Notes: generated by a model from the letters alone, not told the origin. Positions 34,755-48,222 are shown, counted from the first letter of the stretch. The stretch: 64,000 nt of DNA from Alisma plantago-aquatica (GCA_963693085.1 OY856413.1:539886879-539950878), one strand, 5' to 3'. Program-made: numbers and translations.

Positions 34755-35280
34755 TGCTGGCCAGAACAACCGTGTTGGCATCCCACCAGAATGGTTGTGT
34801 TGGCCCGAATCCAACACTTATGTCACCCGATTCTACCCGAGTCAACATGGCCCATAATGCATTTTCGCGAAATAGAACGGCCGTTCCGCGTAGCCTGGCA
34901 ATTAGGGTGACCCTCCTTCACCCCCAAATAAACTCCTCTTGCTCCCAAACTCCATATTTGAGTTCCCCTTGGTGCCCAATCATCTTTCCTAAACTCAAGT
35001 TTTGTTTTTCACCCTCCATCATGACCGATTTCTCCATCTCCAAGGAGAATCTTCCCCTACATCTCGGAAGCAGATTTGGTGTTGTTTGTGTTTGTTTTTC
35101 ACGAAAGAACCTTACAAGGATGAAGAGCACAAGAAATTCATTCAAGAAGGGAGTAGAGAAGATGATGGACATCCTCACCGGAGGCAAAAGAAGATCCAAG
35201 TGGGCCTCCCATTCATAGCAGTCTGACAGTGCTTCGTCACCGTCAAATTCTATTTCCGATCCTTTGGACGGTCGACATCG
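34755..35280 (+). other. Element A spacer, continued after copia
   Basis: Resumes the CGTGCTGGCC and AACGGCCGTTCC words, then runs into sequence upstream of the ORF1-like gene. A short basic frame (35119-35218, FKKGVEKMMDILTGGKRRS) precedes it. No separate gene is claimed. Confidence 0.5.
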
Positions 35281-36469
35281 ATGAGCGACTCCCGACACCG
35301 ATCGTCCTCCAGTGACCATACTTCAGATCCAATATATGACAACCCTGAAGAGAAGGAGGAGGAAGAAGAAGAAGAAGAGCTGGAAAATATAGTGGATTCT
35401 ATCAATGTTGATGCACCGACTCATGAGAGGAGAGCTAAGAAATTAAATGATGCATGTTCTTCACGCTTACTGCCATGAACAACTCCAGTAAGACACTCCA
35501 CTTCCTCAACTCGACCTAGTCCAAGCTATGAGAGGATGCCCTTGAACTGAGACACAAGTTCAAGGTCACACACTTATGCAAAAGAGGAGGAAGATGATAC
35601 TGAAAGCGAGGAGATGGAAGATGAACCAGTGGACGTTGTGTCCAAGCTAGAAGAGGACATGTTGAGATGAGTGGGAAAGAAACCAGAGGGATCCACCTAT
35701 GGAAGGGGAATGAAAAGAAAAGCTATGATGAGGACTCTCCACCTTGAGTGCTTGACAAGGAGGGTGATCCCCACTAGATATTCATGTATGACTACTGTAC
35801 AAGCTCTATGGATCAACTACACATTCAAGGATCAAATGCAACAATGTGGGCTGTACAAGATCTTGACTGAGGTTGAAGAAACCTACTTGGAACTGACTCA
35901 TGAATTCTTTGCAACCTTAGAGAAGGTACAATACCAAGGAGAAGATGCCATCAGGTTCAAGCTGAACAGCTCTACACATGTTCTTAAAGTTTCCCAAATC
36001 AATGCTATCTTCGCCCCCAATTCAGAAATGGCAGAGAAATTCAATGAAGGAAGACTTGTTAAGAGTGGTAGAGCAGACTACTCTAAGATGTGGAAGACAA
36101 TTCTGGTCAAACTACTTTCTCTGCAGGAAAATCAAAGACCAACAAGATTTACAACCCCTTCATGAGATACCTACAGAAGGTTCCAGAAAACATTTTTTTT
36201 GGCCGTTATGATAATCAAGGGTGTTTCACGTAAAAGGATTTGTTTGTTATGGACACAATTGCAAGTAGGGGATTTGTAAACATAGGTGACTTGGTGATTG
36301 ACCACTTGAATACAGTTCTCTCTAAGAGTAAAATTCCATTCATCATGGGAGGGATCATCACCACAATGGCAAAGGTAGTGGGCTGCATTCTAGATGAACT
36401 TACCAAGGTATAAGGAAGAAAATATGTTGATCTAAACTATCTTGCTAGGTCCCAAATTATCTCCCTCAG
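35281..36469 (+). pseudogene. Element A Athila ORF1-like gene, 3' end cut by insertion
   Basis: The frame from ATG 35281 has a Ser-rich start, an acidic run (EEKEEEEEEEELE) and, after TGA stops near 35476, 35548 and 35668, a globular part. There RVIPTRYSCMTTVQALWINY, ETYLELTHEFFATLE and IRFKLNSSTHVLKVSQINAIF fit the Athila ORF1 family (function unknown). A frameshift near 36130 leads on to NPFMRYLQKVPENIFFGRYD and, after further stops, NYLARSQI. The gene is interrupted at 36470 by the coding-free element, and the rest is not in the window. Compared with gene A of GE1 the family layout is shared but the sequence is far diverged. Confidence 0.65.
36465..36469. repeat. Presumed left target-site duplication (CTCAG) of the coding-free element
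   Basis: Five bases before the LTR start at 36470. The right partner cannot be seen because the 3' LTR is broken. Confidence 0.4.
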
Positions 36470-39400
36470 TGTTACAAAGTGGGTTTTCAAGCTTAATTCC
36501 GAGGACAAAATTTCTTTAAAGGTGTGTAGGATGTGATGGAGTGGACTATTGGAACCCTAAATGTTCAATGGCATAAACAAAATCACATGGTTGAGTTATA
36601 TTAAGATTTGTAAGGGTGTTGTCTTAAAATATGGATGCTTTTTGATGTTTACATCATGATTAAGATCCTTAGTTTTATGCCTTGTTTAGGTATTTAATGG
36701 AATAATTAGACAATTGAGTTTTGGCACTAAACTTGAATGGAAAGTACCTTGAGTTGTGTTAAAATGATGGTTAAAATGTGATGAAGAATAGAGGTTCCTA
36801 GATGAAGTTATTGAGGTTTGAAAATGATGAATTAATGTGTATTATGGACCAAGGTATTTGATATTTAGCCTAAGTTATGGATGTCAAATGATGTCACACG
36901 GCCTGGTTGTGACTAGTCCACGGATCGCCTTGTAGATCGCTTTGATCTAAGAAGTGTAACATGGATCCGATGGTTGTGTATTGCCCTCGACCTCCTATGG
37001 TTTGTGACTGAGATGTGGGGGGCCCATGATCCACGACGAGGACGTGCGACTAGGAGTGGGAAGTTGGCCTCGCTTTCCATCAGGCATATCCACCCTGACC
37101 CTCACCCAGTAGCAGACCTCATGAGCACAGAGGAAAGGGATTTCAGAGGTGATCAGCTGCCGCTAGCCTTGCCGGAGTCCTGGCTCACGACGTCAACCAA
37201 CACCTATGTAGTTTTGTCTGTATGCGCCAAAGGTTTTGGTGGCTGACCGCACACCTGAGTTAGGATCGACGATGGTGCCAAGCACGGACGCACGAAGGTG
37301 TCAAGTAGAGAGGTGTTGCATCGGTGTGGTTATAGAGGAGGAGACGCAGGTGCAACACTGCAGATGTGAGAAACTCGAGGCGAGTGAGAAGATCTGGAAG
37401 TAGTCGACCTGTCGTCAGAGTTTGGAGATGCAACGCCACTCATGAAGTGGAGCACATGCTCTGTTTGTTCCTTGTCAGAACTAGTCTAGGCGGCGGCCAT
37501 GGCCCTTGAGTTTGCAATCGGGAAGCTCTAAGGAGGAAGGACCTGCTGCTCGGTAGCGATGGCGTTCTTGGTTGCATGCCAGGAACCTTGCCCAGGCGGC
37601 GCCCGTGTCGTGGAAATAGTGAGTCCCGCTGCGGACTCAGCGTGAGAGAGAGATGGAGGCGAGCAGAGCATGGCCAACCTCTCACCAGTGTTCCAATTCA
37701 GCGCGGCGGAGGCTTCATCACTAATACAGATACCTCAGGTGTCCATTTCGTGTAGACCACTAGGAGAAGAGGCCGGTCGTTGCCTTGCTGTGCGGCAACG
37801 GCTTCGTCCAGGAGCAGATCCCAGCGGCACTGGAGAAAGGAGACGCATGCATAGGAGGAATGGGTCTAGACTAGTGAACCAACCCTCAAACCCAAACTGG
37901 CCGCCTGCCTCAAGTAAAGGGAAGCGCCCAACCACGTGGCAGTGGCCGATGAGGTAAAATCCTTAGAAATACTCAGATCTTGCATAATTTGTAGAAAATA
38001 GAATGTTTATCAAAAAAATGCAAACAAGGTATCGTTATCCTCAGAAAAATGTGTAGAACAATATGAAACCATGATATAAGTCTTTTTATGCTTAAATCAT
38101 AGTGACATCATGAAAGACATTTTATGCTTGTTTCATGGATAATAAATATCAAACGATGTTCTAAAATTATGAAAACATGTCAGTAAATACATATTCATTC
38201 TTATAAACCATCTGATATCAGTAATTATAATATTGATGTACGAAATCATGTAATTTGCTTAATATGGCTAATTAGGGCTAATAACCCTAAGTTAAATGCA
38301 ATAAATACATATATGCTCAATAAATGATGAAATTCACGGAATACTCTCATATATGTAACTGGAAGCTAATGTGGAACTCTAATATCATTTATATGCATAG
38401 AATTCATGTTATATGAAGAGCACCCGTAATACATTTGATGTAACCCTAATATGGTTAATGAAAGTGACATAATGTTAAATATGTTCACATAATAACGTGA
38501 CACATGAGTATATCCAGTTGATGAACTATAATCTGGAATATGACATCAGTAAGATAAATCTAAGACAAGAATACAAGTAACCATGAGAATATCCTAATGA
38601 ACTAAGAAAACCCTAATGAACACGAATAGGGTTAAGATGAGATGTAAGAAGATGAGAACCTGATGATAGTATATGATCTTGTCTTGATCAGGTTTAACAA
38701 AGATATAGAGGACATCAGGAATATGGTTTAGAATGATCTATCTCTTTGGAAGGTATGCCATTACCTCTTACTTGGTTTATTATACATTATGCTTGTGTTA
38801 TATGGTAGTAAAGACTTGGCATTTGGTATTGATTGAAATGATTCTTCTTGTATGATATGTTGGTTCGTTTTCTATACTTATTGTTATGAACACATCAAAC
38901 ATAATATCTTTGTTCCATTATATGAAAGCACCAACTCTTTGGCAGTGTGCTTGGAAGTGACCGAACTCTTTGGTAGTGGTCACATTGTACATATGGAAGC
39001 ACCAACTCTTTGGTAGTATGCTTGGACCCAACTCTTTGGTAGTTGTCACAGTGTACATATGATCCAACTCTTTGGTAGTGATCATAAAGGCCTTGAGATA
39101 CAATGGAAAATAATCTTAATATATGTGTTCTCTTTTGTTAATGAATATCTTTGTGCAAGTATACACTTTTCTTATATTCTTCTATTACTACCAAGTATAT
39201 TAGTTTTATCTTATTGCCAAGATATAATGAGAGGTATATAAAAAGACACGTAGGCGTACTCAGTACAATATTCTTGAAATATTGTGCTAACGTGTACCAC
39301 ATGTAATCTTTTGTTTAGGTTGTGGTTTTGCTCTTGAAGATCCAAGATAGTTGAGAGTTGTGTAGCGAGCTAATGTACATGTGGACCTGTTGTCTTAAGA

Positions 39401-39691
39401 TCCTGTTGTTTAGTTGTAGTACATGTATATGTTAAAAGTTTGCTATTCAATATGTAATATCAAATGTTGTAACAATTCATGTTGTAATTATATGTTGAAT
39501 AGTGAACAAGTGTTGTATGGTTTTATTATTGTTCATGTACATGTGCTACTGATTGTTTCCTTATGACTTCCTCTGATTTTCTTCTTCTTAGCCTAATGTG
39601 GGGTGTTTAAATTGGGATTCTTGCCGAGGTGAGGGTTTCAATTTGGATGTCACACATCAGATTAAGTTTTAGAAAATCCGGGGACGTCACA
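36470..39691 (+). repeat. 5' LTR of the plus coding-free element
   Basis: 3222 bp ending GGGGACGTCACA. A second edge-like module (TTTCTTTAAAGGTGTGTAGGA then TGTGATGGAG) begins 62 bases inside. A GC-rich island lies at about 36900-37960 in otherwise AT-rich sequence; its 90-codon frame 36974-37246 is preserved at 42510-42782 in the other LTR but shows no known domain. A minisatellite of CCAACTCTTTGGTAGT lies at 38920-39090. Confidence 0.85.
38920..39090 (+). repeat. LTR minisatellite, core AACTCTTTGGTAGT
   Basis: Six occurrences of (C/G)AACTCTTTGG(T/C)AGT at uneven spacing. The opposite-strand equivalent in the right coding-free LTR is at 59480-59665. Confidence 0.85.
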
Positions 39692-39693
39692 GG

Positions 39694-39705
39694 TGGTATC
39701 AGAGC
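39694..39705 (+). promoter_or_regulatory. Primer-binding site of the plus coding-free element
   Basis: TGGTATCAGAGC two bases after the LTR end; matches initiator tRNA-Met. Confidence 0.9.
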
Positions 39706-42005
39706 ATGAACAATAACAAAGCCTGGCATTTTCTCATTATGCAACTCAAACTAAAGAAAACCTTGAACTTAATAATCTTTGGGGTTAGATTAGTTGTCTT
39801 TTAGAGATTAGATTTGACCTAGCCTCTAGTTTAGCACCTAGATGTCCGAGAACTAGGTCTTGACTGGTGCTTGTTGAGTAGCAAGTCCTTAGATGTCGTT
39901 CTTTCCTTATAGTACAACGGTATGGGATGTTGCACTATTTGGAAATGACTTACATCAAGGGAAGAGAAACCCTAGACATATTGCACACGTTGTCTAGAGT
40001 AGATACACTAGTCTACACCATGTTCTCACCCTTTTCACCAGTTTTCATGACATTGTACTCTCTATGATGTATGGGACACTCATTTTCTGGATTTGGTTTT
40101 GGATTCCAATCAGATCGAACCTTGATAGTTTTCTCTGACGCATGTTTTATCGGAGAAAAACTATATAATATTTTATTATATATATGTATTACAAAAATAT
40201 GTCCCCACACATGTACGAGTAGGAGGTGGTCATGCAACCTAAGTGAAAGTGATGACATCTGTCTAGAAGAGAGAGTAGTTCTAGATTAGATGTCTAGAGC
40301 CTTTTTGATATATATGATAGATGGAATAGATGATATAAGTTTTGATGATATGATGTAAGTCTTACATAGATGACATAAGATGGTTACGATGATCTATGTT
40401 TGTCTTCAAGGACTTAAGTTTAGTTTGAGGATTGAGATAAGTTTTTATGATGCAAGTAAATAGACTTTCATGAGATAAGATATAATAAGTTAAGACAAGG
40501 TTGTGAGTCAGCATGAGCCTCAAGCTCTTTTACAAAGGAGGACCTCTAGTGTTAGGACCAGTTTCGGGGTTAACTCCAGAGAGAGTGAGACCCATTAGGA
40601 GAAGGTTAGAGAACCTAGACTCCATGATATGAGAAATATGAGAAATATGTGATATGATATGTCTTAAACTAGATTATTCCTGAGTGATTGAGTTGAGTCT
40701 CTTTATGCATGATTCCTATAGTCTTGCTGAACCTAGATGTCCTTGGGAGGACCAAACCCTAGAGATAGAGAGAGGCTGGTTACATATGTGCATATGTGAA
40801 CATCAATATGAGAACCTGCCATCTGGGTGAGGGAGAGAGCCCAAGACCCTAGAGGAGGTAGCTATGTTAGTTTCTGTGAAGCCTCATGCTCGGGTTGGTG
40901 GTTTCCCATGTATACTCTAGTGGTGTACAGGTAAGAGAGAGATGATATATAGTATGTCATGGTTAGAGATCTATGATGGGAATGTCATATCATGTTTTGA
41001 TTTGTGCTTATGTGGCTAGAGCTTGTAAGTATATCACTAGTGCCAATGAGGTAATCTAAGAACCTTAGACTAAGAGAGGAAGTAATAAGTTTATGCATAT
41101 GAGATACTCATAAAGTTGAGTTAGCTCAGAGAGATTGAGCATGCCACTACTCTCTTTGGTCTAGGGGTTAGGACCTCATTTGGGCTAGATAAAGCTTTGA
41201 TATATGTTTAATAAGCCACTGACATAAGTTTGTTTAGCACAACCAGGATACAATAAATATAAAGATGTGATTTAATCTCTAGACGTGATATATAGACATG
41301 ATAAGATGGAAACCTAGAAATGGTTTAATAGATGGCAATGCATAAATGATTAACCATGGAAATGAATAATGATGATATATTAAAGATGGTTAACCTTGTG
41401 ATCCAATCATTAATAAATGTTGCAATTTGATATGAGAAATGAAATAAAATCAAACAGATGAAATATGTTACATGAGGTGTTAATCTTAGTGATTAATAAA
41501 GATGAAATATATAGTTTGATAGTTAGCACAATATAACGATTATGACATCTTTATGTGATAAAGATTGATAAAGTTGGTTAACTATAGTTAACTCCCTCCT
41601 AAAAGGCATATTGTTTTTGAGAAATCCTAAAAGGCATATGTTAAGGTGGAACATGTTCTACCAAATCAGCTAAATAATTGTGATGCCACCTTAATATAAT
41701 GGGTTGACTTTAGTTAACACCTTTAGAACATGATAAAAATGAAGATGCAACACTAATATAGGAGATATGTAATGACATAATCTAATCTTCTAAACCCTTG
41801 TTTGAGCCTTATATGGAGTGAGGTTTCACCCTTGACACTTTTGAAACCTCCTAAATGAGCTTTGGATGCATGGTTCTAGGTAACCTTTGTGGATTTGTTA
41901 CACATAGAATAGTGCCTACATGTGGATGAAGGCAAGATAAGATTTTCTATGGAGTATGAGTATGGTTGACTTTCGAGGATGAAAGTTCTTTTAAGATGTA
42001 TATGA
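39706..42005 (+). other. Interior of the plus coding-free element
   Basis: 2.3 kb without gag or pol signatures on either strand. It aligns in inverted orientation with 62186-63999 (for example TTAACTCCCTCCTAAAAGGCAT at 41590, reversed near 62585). Conservation in two elements shows it is a fixed part of the family, not a random deletion. Confidence 0.75.
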
Positions 42006-42873
42006 TGTGACAAAGTGGGTTTTCTAGCTTAATTACGAGGATAGAATTTCTTTTAAGGTGTGTAGGATGTGATGGAGTGGAATTTTGGAATCCTAAATGT
42101 TCAATGACATAAACAAAATCACATGGTTGAGTTATATTAAGATTTCTAAGGGTTTTGTCTTAAAATATGGATGCTTTTTGATGTTGACATCATGATTAAG
42201 ATCCTTAGTTTTATGCCTTGTTGAGGTATTTAATGGAATAATCAGACAATTGAGTTTTGGCACCAAACTTGAATGGAAAGTACCTTGAGTTGTGTTAAAA
42301 TGATGGTTAAAATGTGATGTAGAATAGAGGATCCTAGATGAAGTTATTGAGGTTTGAAAATGATGAATTAATGTGTATTATGGACCAAGCTATTTGATAT
42401 TTAGCCTAAGTTATGGATGTCAGATGATGTCACACGGCCTGGTTGTGACTAGTCCACGGATCGCCTTGTAGATCGCTTTGATATAAGAAGTGTAACATGG
42501 ATCCGATGGTTGTGTATGGCCCTTGACCTCCTATGGTTTGTGACTAAGATGTGGGGTGCCCACGATCCACGACGAGGATGTGCGACTAGGAGTGGGCAGT
42601 TGGCCTTGCTTTCCATCAGGCATATCCACCCTAACCCTCACCCAGCAGCAGACCTCACGAGCACAGAGGAAAGGGAGTTCAGAGGTGATCAGCTGTCGCT
42701 AGCCTTGCTGGAGTCCTGGCTCACGGCATCAACCACCACCTGTGTAGTTTTGTCTGTATGCGCCAAAGGTTTTGGTGGCTGACCGCACACTAGAGTTAGG
42801 ATCGACGATGGTGCCAAGCATGGATGCACGAAGGTGTCGAGTAGAGAGGTGTTGCGTCGGTGTAGTTATAGAG
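42006..42873 (+). repeat. Broken 3' LTR of the plus coding-free element
   Basis: 868 bp matching 36470-37343, including part of the GC-rich island. The match stops at GTTATAGAG; from 42875 the sequence is chromovirus LTR. The remaining 2.3 kb of LTR is absent from the window. Confidence 0.85.
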
Positions 42874-42874
42874 C

Positions 42875-45800
42875 GAGGTGTTATGTGAAAACGTGCGGTA
42901 ATCACCATAACCACAGATTATCAAAAACACGGGTTAATTAAAACCGATTTCGGAAAACAGAATAACTGAGAAAAATATTACATTTAAGTCCACATCCTGC
43001 AAGGAAACAGGTTATATAAACATTTACAAGCCTTGATACGTGTCCACAGCTTAAAGGAACAACTGTCTAACCATCACATGAATTCATCACCTGTTTATAC
43101 ACACATAAAGGCCCACATCCGGCCAGCAGTAGAATATACAAACACCAACAATTATACATCGTGAAACAACGTCAAAACGCTCCCAAGGACCTGAGAATAC
43201 AGGGATGACTCTAGACTCTACTACAAAACGTCCAAAACATCAACATATCCATCGCTTTCCTTCTACGGCTCGTCTTGCTGCTCGGCCGCAACTCTGCGAC
43301 CACCACCACATCTAGCTCGACCACCTAAAAAAAGGGTGTAAACCAGCGCGGTGAAACACACAGTCCCAGCGAGAAACATAACTCCCCGCCGAAACTACAG
43401 AACCTCAGAAAGATAAAGCAACAATGGTAGGCAACTGACAAGAAGTATAACAAGAGTAGATAATAAAGAAAAGCTTGTTCATATTAATAATCTTACCAGA
43501 TATACGAAAGCATATAGCCAAGCATTTCTTGATGGAACATGATTAACAAGATAAGATATATAAAGTATTACCACATAACATGAGGAACATATAAGTAACT
43601 GTAAGATATAACAGGATTATCTTACACAAGAAAGGCCTCAAATAATGTTTCATGTTTTTCTTAAACAGTAAATACTAAACGACTAATTTACGTATTATTA
43701 TGCCCTGAGGAAGTGAGCCATACCGCTCTGATCCAACCGATGACTGCGAAACCCAGAGCCGGTGCCATACAAGGTCAATGGAAGAGCCAGACTCCACGAC
43801 CTCCCACCTTGTGGTCAGTGCACGAGAACCAAAGCAGGACCGCAATCTCATGCTTAAGTGGCCTCAGCCATAGGGTCAGCTCCATAGGCTATCCTTCCTC
43901 TTGCCCGCCTTGGTACATGTCACGATGCTAGTATATCTGAGCCACAAGCCTATTCACCGTGCTCTGAGCCATGAACGCATTCATGCTCTATCAACTCCGT
44001 GCCATGGGCTTGTTCACCATGCTCATACACATATATATCCTAAGTCTACAACCGTAGTTGCACTCGATTCCCTCTCTATTTAAGGCTAGGAGAAACCACA
44101 CATATTTAACAATATGCGCTTCCAGGTTAACCCACAGGAGAACCTGTTTCACCATCACCAATTCCTGACGATGATGGATCTATGGCCAGGGCAAACTACA
44201 TGATATGTTCCACTGTGATTAATTAGTATCTTTTATATGGATTGCAAGTTCAACCAAGTTGTACAACATGCAAACTCTAACCAGGATAAAAAACATAAAA
44301 CTCATTATTATGCTTTATTGTAATCAACATCATCCTGATCCATCACAGGAATCCATCATTACAGGTTACCACTTGGCCTCTTGTAAATCATCCAGATCCA
44401 TCTCAAGGATCATCACATGCCATGGGATCTCAATCCCTCATCACATAGTACCACTGCCTCTCAAGGCTTACATCATCATCATCATCATGGAATAGAAATC
44501 ACATCATACATGTTATCTCATTATCCAGGGTGACTATGAAAGCAATGTTACTCATCATATATATACCTCATAGCCTTTTTCTTGGCTATGCACCACCTGC
44601 ATGGTTAGTATACATATTAATCATAGGCTTAACAAAAAGACCATGTCATCAATATTGATAATTGTATGCTTTATCAATCTTGCCTCAACTGGTTATCATG
44701 AACATAGGTTACATCATTAAGCAAGGCATTCTACATGCTTATCATTTCCTTAGCATTATACATAACATCAGGATAATCACATGCATAGGTAAAGACATGC
44801 AAGTTACATAGATGAGTTTCACTCTAACAATTACCATTAAGCATATCAACGTGTTAACAAGAATATAACCCACCATATCAGTTTTTCATGAGGAGCAAGA
44901 CCCTTACTAAAAGTACCCTCTACCCTCACCTAAAGTGGTATCGGACAGGGTACCCTCATCTATCGTCCATCCCATAACGACCAACACCAAAGTGCAACAT
45001 GTAATGCTGCATCAGGGTGCCGTGCACTCACTTGTATCATGCAACCCAGCATTAGGCAACACGGGATGTCAGGCGCAACGCAGCGTCTTGTACAAAGGTA
45101 ACGACCAAGGGCCTGCCGTGCAGCTAGGTGTATCGGGCGACAGGGTGTTGTGGAATTCCCGTCAGGGGTAGCTTTCGGCCGACACACAAAAGGCTAACGA
45201 GACACCCTTCATAGGATTACTAGCAACGTCCACCTCAAAGCACAACGACAACCAACTATGTCTACGTCTGGTGTACTTAAGCTTAAACAACCAGCAAAGG
45301 GGCCTATCGGCCGACCAACCAACCCATGACCTATCGGCCGTCACAAGGCAAAGTGGTAGTGTGACACCCATCACAGAGACCAGGGGTATCATTTATCACC
45401 ATCACACATGTGTCGTTCATGGTATTAGGTCAAGAGGGTTGTTGAGAAACACCTCCCCAAGCCCATCATCAACCTCAAGCACAAGGGCCCCAAACCCTGA
45501 AGGATCACGAAGATGGCTCATCTCAATCAACTAAGAGAGAGGGGTCTTGCACACCACCTATCACCCATCAGGCAACACAAGGCACAACTCTAGCAAGGTT
45601 CACAACTATCACCAAGTTCACCCTTCAAGTCCATGGTGAGAGGAGGGTATTTCTCAAACTACTAGAACACAAGCTCACCTCTCAACTAAAACGAGAGAGG
45701 GGTGTTGCTCATGATACTAGAAGCCCAAGCTCACTCCTCTAGACCAAGGAGAGAAAGGAGTATTGCTCACCAAGAAACTCTAGATCATAGGTTTGGCCAA

Positions 45801-46667
45801 CAAGGTGTAACTAAGCAAGAAACTAAGCTAGCAACATATAAGAGTATAGAGAGAAGGTAGTGTAGTTAGGGTTAGGAGTTATGTAACCCACCTTAAGCAA
45901 GCTCCAAGATCCTAGCTCCAAGCACCACCAAGCAAGGAAGAAGGAGACTCCAAGGGAGACCGGCCACCAAGCTAGCTCCTTCAAGGGTGTCGGCCACCAA
46001 ACTAGCAAGAAAGGGAGTGTGTCATGCACCAAGATAGAGGAGGAACTATGGAACTAAAGGGATCCTTGGCAAGGGAAAGGAAATGCATATATAGAAGGGA
46101 ATGAAGGAGAAAACAAGGTAGAGCAAGGAAAGGTGTCGCCCACCTAGGGACACTTTTCCTAGTGCACGAGCCACCACTCTAGCAAGCCCTAAACACATGT
46201 CTAAGGTCATTTCCACATGCACACACCAGGAACCAAGTGTCCACTAGTGGTGACACAAACAAGGTCAAAGCTTGGTCAAAGGTCATGGGCGACACACTTC
46301 GGCGACACACCCCTGGGCGACACAACCCTGGGCGACACAACCACCTCCTTGCCTGACACAAGGTCCAACCAAGCCAAAGCAAGGCACTACAAGCCCCAAC
46401 AAGCTCAATCAAGCCCAAAAGAACTCAAACGACGAGCCCAAACCTTCCTCTCAACACTAGAGGGAGCAAGGAGGGGGAGGAACACCACACAAGGTGACAA
46501 ACTTGCTCACAAACCCTAGACTTGGGTTATTTGCAAGTAGCACCTCCAATTGTCAACAAAGCACAACCAAACCCTAATCACCACTAAAGGTGATTAGCAA
46601 GCAACTAAGCATCAGGGTTAAGCAAAGAAAATAGGGTAAACCCTAAATGAAGGTCAGGGTCCTTACA
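42875..46667 (-). repeat. Chromovirus LTR A, truncated
   Basis: Minus-strand start TGTAAGGACCCTGACC at 46667. It matches LTR B from 51822 on; the last 33 bases (51789-51821 in LTR B) are missing. It holds GGGCGACACA repeats at 46287-46345 and TATCGGSC words at 44940-45335. Plus-strand frames such as 43713-43931 recur in LTR B and are not genes. Confidence 0.85.
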
Positions 46668-46677
46668 AACTAACCCC

Positions 46678-48084
46678 CTACAAAGGGATTTCTTCCCCGA
46701 AATCCGAAGAGAAAAGCGAGGGATACTTCCTCCTCATCTCTTCCTCAAGCTCCCACGTGGCTTCCTCAACGCCACGATGATGCCAAAGAACCTTCACAAG
46801 AACCAGATCTTTCCTCTTCAGCTTCTTAACTCTACTGTCAAGGATCATCACAGGACCTTCCTCGTAGGTCACATCTTCATCAAGCTCAACATCGTCTGGC
46901 AGTATCACTGTCCCTGAATTTGGATGACTTTTCTTCAGCATACTGACATGGAACACTGGATGTAACCTGTGCAACTCTGGAGGCAGCTCTAACTCATAAG
47001 CTACCTTACCAACACGTGTTGTGACCAGGTATGGCCCCATATATCTGGGTTCCAGCTTACCCTTTCGGCTAAAACTTAGCACACCTTTCCATGGCGAGAC
47101 TTTAAGGTACACTTTGTCTCCTACCTGGAACTCCAAAGGTCATCGGCGATTGTCTACATAAGACTTATGTCTGTCCTATGCCGCTTTCAACTGTTGTTGT
47201 ATCACTTTGATCTTTTCTGTCATCTGCTGTACTAACTCAGGACCCAACAGCTGATACTCACTAGACTCATACCAATACAAAGGAGATTTATACTTCCTGC
47301 CATACAAGGCCTCATAAGGAGCCATATCAATGCTCCGTTGATAACTGTTGTTGTAGGCAAACTCTATCAAACTGAGGTGTACATCCCAACTGCCTAAGAA
47401 CTACAAGACACAAGCTCAAAGGAGATCTTTCAAAATCTGAATAGTCCTCTCAGACTATCCATCTGTTTGCGGGTGGAAGGTGGTACTGAACCTCAACTAC
47501 GTTCCCAAAGCTTTGTGCAACTGTTCCCAGAAACGACTTGTGAACTGAGGACCTCTATCAGAAACTATCATCGCTGGCACACTGTGCAAACGTACTATCT
47601 CATCCACATACACTCGAGCGATCTTTTCTGCTGTATACATTATTATCACAGGTATGAAATGGGCAGACTTCGTCAATCTGTCCACTATCACCCAAATGGA
47701 ATCATGATTCCGAGTTGTCCTGGGTAGACCAACTACAAAATCCATGGTTATATGATCCCATTTCCACTGTGGTATCGACAAGGGTTGCAACGTACCTACC
47801 GGCTTCTGATGTTCAACCTTCACTTGCTGACAAACCGCACATCTAGCCACGAACTCAGCTACATCTTTCTTCAAACCGGGCCATCAATATGAGTCCTTTA
47901 GACTATGATACATCTTAGTGACACCTGGATGCATAGCATACATCGGCGTGTGTGCTTCCTCGAGCACTAACTTCCTCAGATCATCAACATTGGAGACCAC
48001 CATCCTATTACGATAGCAAACTAACCCATCCTCAGACTCACGGAACCCATCATGCTTTTCACTGCCGAACTTTGATCTGATCAA
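46678..48084 (-). pseudogene. Chromovirus integrase with chromodomain (interior 1)
   Basis: Pieces in order on the minus strand: HTPMYAMHPG...CAVCQQVK zinc-binding region; catalytic core with TMDFVVGLPR (first Asp), IVSDRGPQF (second Asp) and SERTIQ (Glu); AYNNSYQRSIDMAPYEALYG; then the C-terminal domain QVGDKVYLKVSPWKG, PRYMGPYLV and HPVFHVSMLKK. The tail EGPVMILDSRVKKLKRKD...VKVLWHHRG.EEATWE is a plant chromovirus chromodomain, thought to steer integration to particular chromatin. Stops split it near 47884, 47497, 47176 and 47140. All three catalytic acids are visible. Confidence 0.9.
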
Positions 48085-48222
48085 CTATACCACATCATCT
48101 GTCTGCTGTGCATATTTAATCTGCTGTCTCACTGTAGGCTTAACCTGCATCTGTGCTAAGAGTCCAGTTAGCAAGGAAACTTCCATCTGCACATTCATCT
48201 TCCACAGGGAAACAAACATATC

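Larger units (their letters stand above)
36470..42873 (+). mobile_element. Coding-free LTR element (LARD-like), plus orientation, 3' LTR truncated
   Basis: 5' LTR of 3222 bp (TGTTACAAAG...GGGGACGTCACA), initiator-Met PBS, 2.3-kb interior without any coding domain, then a 3' LTR starting TGTGACAAAG at 42006 that breaks at 42873. The edge motif CGAGGATGAAAGTTCTTTTAAG before the 3' LTR resembles the 3' ends of chromoviruses of the Tekay/Del type, so it is probably a pol-less derivative that depends on them. It inserts into element A's ORF1-like gene. Confidence 0.8.

Noticed and set aside
37670..37957. Plus-strand frame in the GC-rich LTR island as a host gene
   Set aside because: Open mainly because of GC content; no domain, and the region is part of an LTR. 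It may still be a captured non-coding fragment.
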